From: Hydrogenothermus sp. | Lineage (GTDB): Bacteria > Aquificota > Aquificia > Aquificales > Hydrogenothermaceae | Direction of reading: 5' to 3' | Length of the DNA: 23,466 bases | Assembly (NCBI GenBank): GCA_003978675.1 | Contig: QNYP01000032.1 | Span: forward strand, 1-23,466 | Shown here: in pieces, positions 23,387 through 23,466 of the stretch | Position numbering within the stretch: position 1 is the stretch's first letter | Layout: every line of letters starts with the position of its first letter | Notes under the pieces: model-generated | Told to the model about the DNA's origin: nothing | The model's database searches: none | Seen by the model: only the letters and a program-made list of their open reading frames with translations | Position numbers and translations under genes: made by a program

Positions 23387-23466
23387 ATGGCGAAAGAGAA
23401 ATTTGTAAGAGAGAAAGAACACGTAAACGTAGGGACAATAGGGCACGTAGACCACGGGAAAACAAC
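23387..23466 (+). CDS. tuf: Elongation factor Tu, N-terminal part (cut by window end)
   Basis: EF-Tu brings aminoacyl-tRNA to the ribosome. Only 26 codons and two bases are inside the window. The N-terminus MAKEKFVREKEHVNVGTIGH is typical of the family, and the P-loop GHVDHGKTT (residues 19 onward) is reached just before the window ends. A TTGGAGGT ribosome-binding site lies about 12 bases before the ATG. The tRNA genes directly upstream give the same order as the E. coli tufB operon, so this is the tufB-position copy; whether a second tuf exists in the genome is unknown. Confidence 0.95.
   Translation, partial: MAKEKFVREKEHVNVGTIGHVDHGKT

Noticed and set aside
1..23466. CRISPR array, insertion sequence or prophage
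   Set aside because: No regularly spaced repeats, transposase, integrase or phage genes were seen anywhere in the window.

Overview
This window looks like a contig end from a low-GC member of the Aquificota, most likely close to Sulfurihydrogenibium or another Hydrogenothermaceae. That placement is an inference from three things: the AT-rich, purine-biased coding sequence; a complex I cluster with a fused NuoCD and no nuoE, nuoF or nuoG; and the general look of the proteins. No database search was possible. All recognised genes lie on the + strand.

Bases 1-193 are not ordinary upstream sequence. They are a fold-back copy of the inside of the first gene: a direct copy of 457-519, then an inverted copy of 396-528, joined through 3-nt and 5-nt microhomologies. 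The simplest reading is a chimeric read or amplification artefact at a contig end. After that come der (ribosome-assembly GTPase) and tkt (transketolase), closed by a clear intrinsic terminator at 3600-3624.

A second unit starts from a promoter near 3638 and holds hemN (anaerobic haem synthesis), an exported thioredoxin-fold protein whose CxxC motif is missing, a WaaF-like LPS heptosyltransferase, and a UPF1/IGHMBP2-type SF1 helicase, with start/stop contacts between the last three. An unrecognised secreted protein follows.

From 9404 to 22832 runs the complex I (NADH:quinone oxidoreductase) cluster: nuoA, nuoB, nuoCD, then nuoH, I, J, K, L, M, N. The position where many bacteria carry nuoE-F-G is occupied by a four-gene metal-uptake cassette (12099-15310): a tiny His/Cys-rich exported protein, an outer-membrane barrel with a His-rich segment, a ZnuA-type metal-binding protein and a ZnuB-type permease. 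No ABC ATPase is encoded in the window. This cassette is the most interesting part of the window, because electron-transport genes and metal import appear to share one transcript.

The window ends with tRNA-Thr(TGT), tRNA-Tyr(GTA), tRNA-Gly(TCC), tRNA-Thr(GGT) and the start of tuf (EF-Tu). This is the same order as the E. coli thrU-tyrU-glyT-thrT-tufB operon. It is driven by a near-consensus promoter three bases after nuoN.
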